From the NCBI GenBank assembly GCA_945873105.1, contig CAMCBW010000008.1, positions 1 to 64,000 of the forward strand: 64,000 nt of DNA. The letters are read 5' to 3'. The stretch comes from Tangfeifania diversioriginum (GTDB lineage Bacteria > Bacteroidota > Bacteroidia > Bacteroidales > Prolixibacteraceae). The notes under the pieces were generated by a model that saw only the letters and a program-made list of their open reading frames with translations, had not been told where the DNA came from and did no database searches. The position numbers were made by a program, and so were the translations under genes. Positions 24,663 through 33,468 of this stretch are shown in pieces. Every line of letters starts with the position of its first letter. Within the stretch, counting starts at the first letter, position 1.

Positions 24663-26447
24663 TTATTTGACAGGTTTAATCATCAACTTTATGCTATTCC
24701 TACCCTTTCTTAAATCTTCCAAAGGTCCGGCTACCGGGTATTTCAAGCTTCTTGGATTGCCAACTAGGTCAGTCGAGACAGCAAACCGGTTTCCTTTCCA
24801 ATCATCGAGTCCCTGCCGGGTTATCTCATTAACGCCTGCAAACTCATAATCGATCAAGGGTGACTTAACCTTATGCGGCGATTTATCTACTGAAAAGAGG
24901 ACTTCTACTCCATTGGGTAAACTCCTGAAAACAACATTCGCAACAAAATCATTTTTGATGATGCTTTTTTTATCTCCAAAGGGATAAGCGGCAGCCTCCT
25001 GGTAGAACACATTCTGATTGAAACGAAACCCGGGATAATCCGGGATCTTGTCAGTACCCAACTGCGTGTAAATGTTGTTGCAGTTGATATCGTTCTGGTA
25101 GGCTATCGGAATTTCGCCGGCAACAATCCCTGTGTGAGGCTGATAATATACAGGAGAGAACTTCTCGAACTGATAATTCCATTTACAATTCTCAAAAAGA
25201 TTGTGCACATACATACAGTTTGACATGGAAGTCCGAATCTCTCCTGAAAATACATTGTTATCAACCAAGACCGTTCCTCCATGTCCGTTCTGAAGAAATA
25301 GCGCGGGCGCCGTACAATCGTAAACCACATTTCCTGTAATGCGTGTTCCCTGCGCCGACCAATCGATCCAGATTCCGGCATACTGGCCAACATCGCCGAT
25401 ACAAACTCTCCGGATCACATTGTTTCTGATGGTCAGGTCTACGGCGTTGTGAATTTTCATTCCGCCGGTTTCGAAACCTCCGAACTCATTTTTTGTGTTG
25501 ATATCTTCGATTAGGTTACCTTCTATGAGGCTTCGCGCCCATCCTTTAAATCCGTGAATGGCAGCCTGTCCGCAATTTCTGATCACGTTGTTCCGGACAA
25601 CATGATGCCCTACGGACTCCACATCAAAGCCTTCATTTTCACCAGAAGCATCGTTCCCGCATACAATGGCAGAACAACGTGCATCTGAAATGACATTGTT
25701 TTCGATGATCCAGTACTTGCCCCAATAAGTGCCAATTAAACCATGCTGAAACGCCCTAAAATAAGCCCAATTGGCGGCGGCATGCATTAGTTTAAAACCG
25801 CTCACGGTAATGTATTGTAATCCTTTTATTTCCGGGAAAAACAAGCACTCGCGCACGTTGATTTCGACCAGATCTTTCTTCGGGTCATATCCCCTGAAAT
25901 TGGCATATATTTTTGTCGCATTCTCTCCATCTTCGATGTAGAATGCCCCGGGACTGGCCTCCATGTCGAGTTTGTTGATGCGTTCTTTGAAAGAAACGCC
26001 ATTTACATAAACATCGCCAAGATGATAATCCCTTCCGTAGCGGATATAATTTCCACTGATATTTGTTTTGAAGGGGTTGAAACTTCCGAAAAATGAATCA
26101 GGTATTTCGGCAAACCAAACATTGCCATCTTGTTTTGTCCAATTTGTCACCTGCTCAGAACCTTTTAAGATGACCTCTTCTCCCGGAGCGGCTTTGTAAG
26201 TAATGCGCTGCGTCTCTGAAACTCCGCCCCTTGGTGGTTTTACCCACTCACGATAAGTTCCGGCACGAACCATACAAACATCGCCGGGCAACATCACATC
26301 AGCTGCTCGCTGGATCGTACGGAAAGGCAATTCACTGGTTCCGGGATTCTGATTGCTGCCATTTACCGAAACAAAGTATTCTGTTGCTGCCACTTGGAGC
26401 GCAACAAGTAACATTGTCGATGTAAATAAGAGTTTTATTCGTTTCAT
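24663..26447 (-). CDS. Secreted right-handed parallel beta-helix protein
   Basis: I place the start at ATG 26447, giving 594 residues. A longer frame to 26702 lies inside the preceding gene, and the 26447 start gives a clean signal peptide (LLFTSTMLLVALQVAATEY). The N-terminal segment FVSVNGSNQNPGTSELPFRT is the usual opening of DUF1565/beta-helix CAZymes. Rungs such as IENNVISDARCSAIVCGNDA, VVRNNVIRNCGQAAIHGF and LTIRNNVIRRVCIG run through residues 220-400. The fold is shared by PL6, GH28, GH120 and GH141-like enzymes. I cannot identify the catalytic set. Confidence 0.75.
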   Translation of the reverse strand: MKRIKLLFTSTMLLVALQVAATEYFVSVNGSNQNPGTSELPFRTIQRAADVMLPGDVCMVRAGTYREWVKPPRGGVSETQRITYKAAPGEEVILKGSEQVTNWTKQDGNVWFAEIPDSFFGSFNPFKTNISGNYIRYGRDYHLGDVYVNGVSFKERINKLDMEASPGAFYIEDGENATKIYANFRGYDPKKDLVEINVRECLFFPEIKGLQYITVSGFKLMHAAANWAYFRAFQHGLIGTYWGKYWIIENNVISDARCSAIVCGNDASGENEGFDVESVGHHVVRNNVIRNCGQAAIHGFKGWARSLIEGNLIEDINTKNEFGGFETGGMKIHNAVDLTIRNNVIRRVCIGDVGQYAGIWIDWSAQGTRITGNVVYDCTAPALFLQNGHGGTVLVDNNVFSGEIRTSMSNCMYVHNLFENCKWNYQFEKFSPVYYQPHTGIVAGEIPIAYQNDINCNNIYTQLGTDKIPDYPGFRFNQNVFYQEAAAYPFGDKKSIIKNDFVANVVFRSLPNGVEVLFSVDKSPHKVKSPLIDYEFAGVNEITRQGLDDWKGNRFAVSTDLVGNPRSLKYPVAGPLEDLRKGRNSIKLMIKPVK

Positions 26448-26455
26448 TTTTGTTT

Positions 26456-28897
26456 TTACAACGGTACAACCCTGTATTTTGCGCCCGCTTTGGCCTCGAA
26501 TTCCAGCACTTCGCTGTTGAGATTCAAAGTTTTTACTACCTGATTTCCAGATAGCACTTTCACCGGTTGTTTGGTGCGTATTCGGCATTTGTTGGAACTT
26601 TTTGCGGCAATGACAGACTCTTTCAGTTTCCCATTTTCCCAGCTCAGGTCGACTCCATATCCGCCACGTGCCTGTAATCCAGCGATATTTCCGGTTTTCC
26701 ATGCCTTAGGCAGCGCCGGAAGCAGGGATATTTCACCCGAATGACTTTGCAGGAGCAATTCTGCGATTCCGGCAGTTACCCCCTGAATGGCCTGGTTTCC
26801 TTCGAAAGAGGGGGTGATTTTGCTGTCCTCCTCCCGTGGATGGATGCTGACATCCACCAGCATCCGGTTCAATATGTCGTAGGCCGCTTCCGGTTTTTGG
26901 AGCCGTGCATAGAGGTTAATCTTCCAGGCACCTGACCATCCGAGGTATTTGTCGTCCTTGCGTTCCAGTACTTTTTCGACTGCTTTGGCCAATTCAGGAG
27001 TTTTGTATATGGTGATGTCATCGTCGGGATAGAAGGCGAAAAGCTGCGACATGTGCCGGTGTTTTGGGTCAGCCTCCTCGAAATCGTAAATCCACTCTTG
27101 TATCTGGCCCAGTTTTCCGACCTGGTGGGGCGGCAGTTTTGCCAGCGCCTTTTCGAGGCTTGTCAGCATTTCATTGTCATATCCCAGTTTCTTTCCGGCT
27201 TGGATGGTATTTCTGAAAAGATTTCGGATGATTTGATTGTCCATCGAAGAGCCCATGGAGAGCGCCGTCTGCTTTTTATTGCCTGACAAGAACCAATTTT
27301 CAGGACTCGATGAGGGGCAGGTCAATAACCAGCCACTTTTAGGGTCGGTAATCATGTAATCCAGAAAGAACTGGGCAGACCCTTTGAGCAAGGGATATAT
27401 TCTTTTCAGGTAGGCAAGGTCCGGATTAAAGAGGTAATGATCGTACAACTGCTGCATGATCCAGGCTCCACCCAATGGCCACATCGATGCATTGGGATGT
27501 CCGTCGGTGGGAGCGGTATTGAACCACACATCGGTGCCGTGGTGGGCGACCCATCCCCGGCAGGCAAACATCTCTTTGGCAGTGCGTTCCCCGGCCTGGG
27601 CCAGTTGCTCCGTGAAAGTCAGCAGTGACTCGTTCAGTCCTGAAAGATTGGTGCTTTCGACCGGCCAGTAACACTCCTGGATGTTGATGTTGAGGGTCCA
27701 ACGTCCCTGCCATCGCCCCTCCATGTTGTTGAGCCAGATGTTGTGGTTGTTGAAGGCCATTGTTTTTTCGCGTGCACCGGCCAGCATCAGGTACCGGCCG
27801 TATTGAAAATATTGCGAGATAAATTGTGGGTCGGTCCCTCCTTTGCGCAGGAGCTCCATCCTTTCGGAGGTATTTTGGGCAGCAGCATTGTTGGAACCAA
27901 GATTGATCCGGCAACTACTGAACAAGGGACAATAGTCGTCGGTGTGCCTTTTTTTCAGCGTTTCAAAGCTCTTGCGCGAGGCATTGGTCAGGTAGTTGTC
28001 ACAACGCTCCTTCTCATTTCCGCTTACATCTTTCCAGTTTACCCAGTTGGTGGCACCCGCCATGACAAAGGTCACGGCATTGGCTCCGGAAATTTTTATT
28101 GCGGGGAGATTTTGCGCTTTTGTAATGGTAGGATAGGATACTTTTCCTCCTTCATTTTGTACCCGAATCCTGGCCTGCCATTTTATTTTTCCTGGAATTA
28201 CCCGGGCAGCATAGCTCTCCTCCGTAAGTTCCCTGGTTCCACCTGTCAGGATCAGATCCTGCTTTTCCGTTTTGGAAACGGCAGATGGCTGAAGACTGTT
28301 CATCCATCCCGTTACATTGATACTTCCTGGTTTGCTGCTGGTTAACCGCATCACAATGACCTGGTCGGGATAACTGGCAAATATTTCTCTCTTGTAGGAA
28401 ATGCCTTCCAGTTGATAGGAAATGGTTACCATCGAGCTATCCATACTCAGTTTACGTTGGTAGTTCCTGATTTTGGATTCATCGTGGTTGTCGAAAATGA
28501 GGTTCAGATTCCCCATGGGCTGGTAATGCTGCACCCGCATGGGCTTGCTGTTGAATTGGGTGCTGATGGAATCGGCTTTCAGGTATTCCTGGTTTAGAAT
28601 GCATTGCTGCATCTCTTTGAGCAACCGGGGTCCATCAGGATTGTTCGGGTTGTTGGGCCCGCCCGACCACAAAGTCTCCTCGTTCAACACGATTTGTTCC
28701 TCACTGGTTTTCCCCAGTACCATGGCGGCAAATCTTCCGGTAGCAATGGGCATACCTTCCCAGTATTTGGAGGCCGGTTTGTCGTACCACCAGCTCATTT
28801 CATTGGCAGGGGCTGGTGCTGGTTGGGAAAAGAGGTTTTCGCCAAAGAAAAGGCAAATGATGAAAAGAAAGAGCGAGAGCAAAAAAGGGCGTTTCAT
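26456..28897 (-). CDS. GH95-family fucosidase/galactosidase
   Basis: The product is 813 residues with a signal peptide ending near NLFSQ. The N-terminal beta-sandwich opens with WWYDKPASKYWEGMPIATGR and the GH95 hallmark LNEETLWSGGP. The (alpha/alpha)6 barrel carries WTLNINIQECYWP (conserved Asn pair) and the acid Glu601 in IQEW. The segment normally read as QIDGNFG, carrying the catalytic Asp, is here SFEGNQAIQGVTAGIAE with Glu699, so the base residue is changed or moved. Characterised GH95 enzymes remove alpha-1,2-fucose or alpha-L-galactose with inversion. Its ATG overlaps the preceding gene's stop by four bases. Confidence 0.85.
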   Translation of the reverse strand: MKRPFLLSLFLFIICLFFGENLFSQPAPAPANEMSWWYDKPASKYWEGMPIATGRFAAMVLGKTSEEQIVLNEETLWSGGPNNPNNPDGPRLLKEMQQCILNQEYLKADSISTQFNSKPMRVQHYQPMGNLNLIFDNHDESKIRNYQRKLSMDSSMVTISYQLEGISYKREIFASYPDQVIVMRLTSSKPGSINVTGWMNSLQPSAVSKTEKQDLILTGGTRELTEESYAARVIPGKIKWQARIRVQNEGGKVSYPTITKAQNLPAIKISGANAVTFVMAGATNWVNWKDVSGNEKERCDNYLTNASRKSFETLKKRHTDDYCPLFSSCRINLGSNNAAAQNTSERMELLRKGGTDPQFISQYFQYGRYLMLAGAREKTMAFNNHNIWLNNMEGRWQGRWTLNINIQECYWPVESTNLSGLNESLLTFTEQLAQAGERTAKEMFACRGWVAHHGTDVWFNTAPTDGHPNASMWPLGGAWIMQQLYDHYLFNPDLAYLKRIYPLLKGSAQFFLDYMITDPKSGWLLTCPSSSPENWFLSGNKKQTALSMGSSMDNQIIRNLFRNTIQAGKKLGYDNEMLTSLEKALAKLPPHQVGKLGQIQEWIYDFEEADPKHRHMSQLFAFYPDDDITIYKTPELAKAVEKVLERKDDKYLGWSGAWKINLYARLQKPEAAYDILNRMLVDVSIHPREEDSKITPSFEGNQAIQGVTAGIAELLLQSHSGEISLLPALPKAWKTGNIAGLQARGGYGVDLSWENGKLKESVIAAKSSNKCRIRTKQPVKVLSGNQVVKTLNLNSEVLEFEAKAGAKYRVVPL

Positions 28898-29661
28898 GGG
28901 ATGTTGCTATTTTGTTGCGTTAGTTGTGGCTTTGATGGCCTCCAAGTAGGGTTTAGCGTCGCTTCATATACCCTGAAATTCCGAAGCTCATGCTTGCAGG
29001 TGCCTACCCCCAGGGAGATGGAGTTCTTTGGAATTCCAAACAGCTCATGGGTACCAAAAACTGTCACTCCGTTGCAGGTTGCCTGGGCATTGTTGCCGAT
29101 CAGTTCAAGTCGCAGGGTATACCATTTGTTCGGTTGGTAGGTAGCCATCAGCGAGTCGACGGTGGTTATCACCCCCGGTTTCCATTCGTCGTGTTCCAGG
29201 ACCATCCCCAGGGCGCGTGCTTTGTTGTCGGAGTTGGCCCAGACAGAGGCCGCATAGGCGCGGGGATTCAGCTCAGGATTGGCAGCAGAGATACGGCAGG
29301 CGGCCCACTTCCCCTCCTCTTTTTGGAAACGGAAATCAACCTCTATCACGGCATCCCTGAAAGTGCCACTGTAACCCAGCACCGGCATGTGCCCTGTTTC
29401 CCATACACTCTCAACCCCTTTGCCACTTTTTACCCATTTGGCATGACCGGCTTTTACGCTCCATCCCTCCTTCGTTGGCTGAAAATCCTTGGTGTAGACG
29501 GAAGGAGTTGTAAAATCTTCTTCCAGCAATACTTTCCCCTTGATGGCCATATTTGTATCCCCTTTACCCGGTTTTTTGCGGGCAAAACTGTTTGAGGAGG
29601 CGGCAACAAGAACCACCAAAACTGAGAACATGACAACCCTTGCGAACGTGTTTTTTTTCAT
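28894..29661 (-). CDS. DUF1080-like concanavalin-fold secreted protein
   Basis: I take ATG 29661 (MKKNTFARV) as the start, giving 255 residues with a signal peptide; a longer start at 29685 adds eight residues. The body is a jelly-roll: LLEEDFTTPSVYTKDFQ, DAVIEVDFRFQKEEGKW, KWYTLRLELIGNNAQATCNG and HELRNFRVYEATLNP. This resembles DUF1080 / 3-keto-disaccharide-hydrolase-like and LamG-type lectin folds, with no catalytic residues that I can point to. DUF1080 proteins are partners of exported Gfo/Idh/MocA oxidoreductases in keto-glycoside cleavage, and two such oxidoreductases lie downstream. It may instead be only a binding protein. Confidence 0.65.
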   Translation of the reverse strand: MKKNTFARVVMFSVLVVLVAASSNSFARKKPGKGDTNMAIKGKVLLEEDFTTPSVYTKDFQPTKEGWSVKAGHAKWVKSGKGVESVWETGHMPVLGYSGTFRDAVIEVDFRFQKEEGKWAACRISAANPELNPRAYAASVWANSDNKARALGMVLEHDEWKPGVITTVDSLMATYQPNKWYTLRLELIGNNAQATCNGVTVFGTHELFGIPKNSISLGVGTCKHELRNFRVYEATLNPTWRPSKPQLTQQNSNIP

Positions 29662-29685
29662 TTTTTTCAAGTTGTTAATTAGCAT

Positions 29686-29883
29686 CTGTCCTTACCTGGT
29701 GAATTATCCCAATTTTCAGCGGGTCACCGTTGTTGATACTAGATGCACTACGGTACTGATTCCCTGTACCAGAAATTGTTTTTTTTCAGCTCTTTGCTAC
29801 CACTCCTTCTTCCGTGTTGACCCGGGAAGTGTCCAAAGGAGTCAGACTGGATGGGAAGATTATTTTACTGCCAGGTAAAGTTG
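29686..29883. other. Gene-free interval
   Basis: The 198-base interval between the GH2 start region's far side and the DUF1080-like gene has no open frame of note, no convincing hairpin with a T-run and no repeat shared elsewhere in the window. It is one of the few places where a promoter for 28894-29661 and downstream genes could sit, but I see no clear promoter motif. Confidence 0.4.
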
Positions 29884-32352
29884 CTAAAGTTCGATCGTTG
29901 CAGTATTTATCCCTGCAGATTTTACCGAAGCTACATTCTTTCCCTTGTTGGTATTGATTTTGATGATGGCACGGCCATTGTACAGCTCTACCTTGCGGGA
30001 GCCTGAAGAGGTGCCCAGGTTATCAAGCAGTTTCCCGTCACCTGTCAGCCCAAAAGTGACGATGTTTCTTGCATCCAGGCAGAGGATTTTGTTGGCATCC
30101 AGTAATTTAACCTCGATGGTGGCAATATCCCCCTGCTGGTCCGTTTTTTGAAGCACCAGTTGCGCCGGTGCGCCCCATTTTTCCGTCTGGTAACGCTGTT
30201 TGATTTCATCAGTCACGGTAGTTTTTCCTTTTCTGGCAACTACTTTCAGTTGATTCTCCCCGTTGGCATACACCACATTCCACCGGAGTCCGGCCGCCGG
30301 GAAATCCTGGCTGTTACGTTTTTTGATGCCGCAACTTTTGCCGTTGAGGAAAAGTTCAGCCTCCTCACAGTTGGAGTAGACTTTTACCATTTTCTCTTCT
30401 CCTGCCTCACCCCAGCGTACCGGCCAACTGTGACCGTAAATGCGGGCCATGGGGGTTTGCGTCCACCACGACTGGAACACATACCAGGCCTCTTTTTTGG
30501 TAAAATCACGCTCGATCACCCCTTTCTGGTTCATGTAAGGGACCGGATTGTCGGGTCTGACAGGGGTGGAGAAATCCTTGAAAGGCCAGTAAGCGGTGCC
30601 AGTCAGGTAGGGCATGGTCTCCTGCTCCTTCAAATGCCAGTCGATCAGGTTGCAGATATAGGATTCGCTCCAGTCGCCATCCTTCGATACACGGGCAGCC
30701 CCTCCGAAAAGGGAGGCATCCCCTTGTCTTTCATCAGCACCGCCGCCTGCTTTCACCTGCTGCAGGCTCTTGTCGGGGCTCTCTGAATGCCGCATGGCAT
30801 GACTGTCGCCACCCCATTCTACATGGAGAAAGTGTTTGACCCTTGCGATTTCCTTTTCGGTGTTTTCCCTGTATTCGGTGTAGATGCCCCGGTACCAGCC
30901 AGCCCAGATGGAGGGGGAATAGACATCGACGATGTCGCGGCAAAAATCACACCGCCGGATGGCTGTCTGGCGGGAGGGATCGAGCCGATGGGACAAATTG
31001 TTCAGTTCGGTCATGAAGGCCCTGATCTTGTCGGTATCAAATTCGGGGAAGTCGCCCGGCCAGTCGTTCTCGTTGCCCAAGCCCCAGATAATCACCGAAG
31101 GATGATTGCGGTGCTGGGTGATCATGTTGGTGAGCATATTTTTGGCTTGTTGCTGGTATTTTTCGCCCCCAAGTCCGCCACGGCACCAGGGGATTTCTTC
31201 CCATACCAGGATACCCAGGCTGTCGCACAAATTGAGTACGATGCGGGATTGCTGGTAATGTCCCAGCCGGATGAAATTGACCCCCATCTCCTTCATCATC
31301 TTCATTTCAGTTCGGATCATCGGTTCGGTCATTGCAGCAGCAACCCCTGCATGGTCCTCATGCCGGTGCGTTCCCCTTAGCAGGAGCCGTGTTCCATTGA
31401 GTTTAAAGGGACCATTGTCGACAAACTCGAAATGGCGGAAGCCAAATTTCTCCGTAATGGTCTGTTTACCTGCAGCTGATTCCAGGGTCATGGTAAAGGT
31501 ATAGAGGTTGGGCTGGACGGGTGACCATAGCAGCGGTTTTTTGACCATCTGTGCAAAAACAGGCTGTGCCTCCTCAGATGGCTTTGTATCCTTCTCCATT
31601 TCGGCCAACAACTTCCCGGTAGGGTCTTTTAACTCAATTTTGAGCTTGGCACCCAAAAGAGAAGTCTTGTTGCTTAATTTCACCAAAAGATCAACTTTCC
31701 CTTCGACTCCTTTTGAATCTACGGAGGCATTGACCTGAAGCTGCTCAACAGAAAAAGCAGGCCGGTAGACAAGGTTCAGGTACCTGTAGATTCCCCCATA
31801 TACATTGAAGTCTGATAAATCGGAGGGGATCATCTCCAGGTCGCGGGAGTTGTCGCACCGGATCGAAACCGGGATCTTGCCATTGAATAGATCAGCGGTT
31901 TTCTTGTCTTTCAGGAAGATATTTATAGCATCTGTGATGTCCACACTCCATTCGTCGTAACCACCCACATGGCTTCCAACCCGGGTGGTATAAACATATA
32001 CCTCGGTTTTTTGCCCGGCTCCTTCGAAGTGCAGCAGGGTACGTCCGGCAGGATAAGGGTTGTTGATGTTCAGTCGGTTGGTATACCATCCGGGTCCCTG
32101 GTAGTAGTTTACATCCGGATCGACGGCATCTTCCGCATTGAAACAGTGGGGAAGGGTCACAGCTTCCCAAAGTGGCACACTCTCCGGGTTACCTTCTTTA
32201 ACAGGCCTGACGGCTTCCCAAATACCGCCAAGGTCGCTTTTCAGGAACTTCCAGTTGTCGTTTAGCCTGACTTTGTTTTCATGCTGTGCATGAAGATTAT
32301 TGGAGAGGCTCATCCCAATTAACATCAGGCAGATTACAAAAGTACGTTTCAT
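29884..32352 (-). CDS. GH2-family beta-galactosidase/beta-glucuronidase
   Basis: The product is 822 residues with a signal peptide ending near NLHAQ. It has an N-terminal sugar-binding jelly-roll (WYTNRLNINNP, TEVYVYTTRVGSHVGGYDEW), an Ig-like domain and a TIM barrel. The acid/base is predicted as Glu428 in GLGNEND, and the nucleophile as Glu512 in HVEWGGDS. The C-terminal Ig-like domains include VYSNCEEAELFLNGKS. GH2 enzymes remove terminal beta-linked galactose, glucuronate, mannose or related sugars with retention. The fucose- and uronate-rich context suggests beta-glucuronidase or beta-galactosidase; neither can be chosen. Confidence 0.9.
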   Translation of the reverse strand: MKRTFVICLMLIGMSLSNNLHAQHENKVRLNDNWKFLKSDLGGIWEAVRPVKEGNPESVPLWEAVTLPHCFNAEDAVDPDVNYYQGPGWYTNRLNINNPYPAGRTLLHFEGAGQKTEVYVYTTRVGSHVGGYDEWSVDITDAINIFLKDKKTADLFNGKIPVSIRCDNSRDLEMIPSDLSDFNVYGGIYRYLNLVYRPAFSVEQLQVNASVDSKGVEGKVDLLVKLSNKTSLLGAKLKIELKDPTGKLLAEMEKDTKPSEEAQPVFAQMVKKPLLWSPVQPNLYTFTMTLESAAGKQTITEKFGFRHFEFVDNGPFKLNGTRLLLRGTHRHEDHAGVAAAMTEPMIRTEMKMMKEMGVNFIRLGHYQQSRIVLNLCDSLGILVWEEIPWCRGGLGGEKYQQQAKNMLTNMITQHRNHPSVIIWGLGNENDWPGDFPEFDTDKIRAFMTELNNLSHRLDPSRQTAIRRCDFCRDIVDVYSPSIWAGWYRGIYTEYRENTEKEIARVKHFLHVEWGGDSHAMRHSESPDKSLQQVKAGGGADERQGDASLFGGAARVSKDGDWSESYICNLIDWHLKEQETMPYLTGTAYWPFKDFSTPVRPDNPVPYMNQKGVIERDFTKKEAWYVFQSWWTQTPMARIYGHSWPVRWGEAGEEKMVKVYSNCEEAELFLNGKSCGIKKRNSQDFPAAGLRWNVVYANGENQLKVVARKGKTTVTDEIKQRYQTEKWGAPAQLVLQKTDQQGDIATIEVKLLDANKILCLDARNIVTFGLTGDGKLLDNLGTSSGSRKVELYNGRAIIKINTNKGKNVASVKSAGINTATIEL

Positions 32353-32360
32353 GTTTATTG

Positions 32361-33464
32361 CTATTTTTTTATAAAAAGCTTCTTTGCAAGTTGAGTTTTT
32401 CCTGTTGAGAGGCAGACCAAATAGATCCCCTCCTCCAGCCCTGAAACATCAATGTTCTTCTGATAGCTTCCCTTTGGCTGGTGTTCATGATATATTGTCA
32501 TTCCTGAACTGCTGCCAAAAAGATTATTGATGACAATTTGAACATAGGTTGTTTCTGGTAAGTAATATTCGAGGGCTACTTTGTAGGATGCTGGATTTGG
32601 AAATAGTTGAATTTTACTCTTATCCTGGATTTGGTACAAATTGGCTGAAGTGGTTTTCTCCTCAGCGATGGAAAAACCGGCAAAACGCATGGCTTCATCC
32701 CTAAGTATGGCCGGAGAATTCAAACTTCTGTAGATGCCCCATTTGGGGCGGATAAAGCTATTATCAGGCCGGATGGTCATCAGGTCATTGTTGGTATAGG
32801 ACAAGATGGAGGTTCCATCGGCAACTTTCTTGATTGTCATCGAATAGCTTCCATGAAGAGGGTCTATTTTTATTCGTTCTGTGGCTTCCACCCATTTTCC
32901 CTCGAAATTGGATAAATCCATAATGGCTACTTTTGTTGTATTGTTATGAATCAACTCCATTTTATTGGGAGTACCTTTTCTTGGAGTCAGCGTGAAAATT
33001 GGATCCCCATCATCGCCCCCGACAGCCTTCACCTGGTGAATATGGGTAAAACTCGAGGAGGGCTGGAATCCTGCAGGAACCTTAAACCACCATTTGTAAA
33101 TAACCGTTTCTCCCACGGTGCCTTTCAGATTTTCAGGGGAAGATTCATAGGATTTAATTTCCACCCGCTGACGGTCGAAATTGATGCACCGGTCATTGTC
33201 GGGTGTTACATGGATGTAAAATTCAAATACATTTTTCTTTAAATCATCGTCCCATACTTCAGCGATGTGACGGCCGAACTGAGGATGTGCACATTCCGGA
33301 TTTTCAACGGCATCGTAACCCGGTGCCAGAACACTGTTGATCAGTTCGTAGGTATTACCTGGCCCATCCGCTTCCAGCAAAGTCTGAGAAAACGACGTTG
33401 CTGGAATTGCGGATAGCAGGCAAACGAAAAACAAACGTTGAATGTTCTGAAAGTGCACCTTCAT
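32361..33464 (-). CDS. Lyase-like concanavalin-fold protein with type IX secretion domain
   Basis: The likely ATG at 33464 gives 367 residues, with a signal peptide ending near TSFSQ; the frame runs back to 33527 but that part lies inside the preceding gene. The main domain resembles the polysaccharide-lyase fold of PF14099 (PL13/PL20-like): VIYKWWFKVPAGFQPSSSFT, HIHQVKAVGGDDGDPIFTL and WGIYRSLNSP. The last 75 residues form a type IX sorting domain: IQLFPNPASYKVALEYYLP near the middle, and GLEEGIYLVCLSTGKTQLAK ending in KKLFIKK. It should therefore be secreted or surface-attached, unlike the Sec/Tat-exported neighbours. It starts 4 bases after a sulfatase stop. The exact substrate is unknown. 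Confidence 0.78.
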   Translation of the reverse strand: MKVHFQNIQRLFFVCLLSAIPATSFSQTLLEADGPGNTYELINSVLAPGYDAVENPECAHPQFGRHIAEVWDDDLKKNVFEFYIHVTPDNDRCINFDRQRVEIKSYESSPENLKGTVGETVIYKWWFKVPAGFQPSSSFTHIHQVKAVGGDDGDPIFTLTPRKGTPNKMELIHNNTTKVAIMDLSNFEGKWVEATERIKIDPLHGSYSMTIKKVADGTSILSYTNNDLMTIRPDNSFIRPKWGIYRSLNSPAILRDEAMRFAGFSIAEEKTTSANLYQIQDKSKIQLFPNPASYKVALEYYLPETTYVQIVINNLFGSSSGMTIYHEHQPKGSYQKNIDVSGLEEGIYLVCLSTGKTQLAKKLFIKK

Positions 33465-33468
33465 CCTT

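Noticed and set aside
26448-26702. N-terminal extension of the beta-helix gene
   Set aside because: It overlaps the GH95 gene in another frame; the ATG at 26447 gives a clean signal peptide just after the GH95 stop.
27743-28345. Plus-strand open frame of 200 codons
   Set aside because: It is antisense to the GH95 gene and shows no motif.
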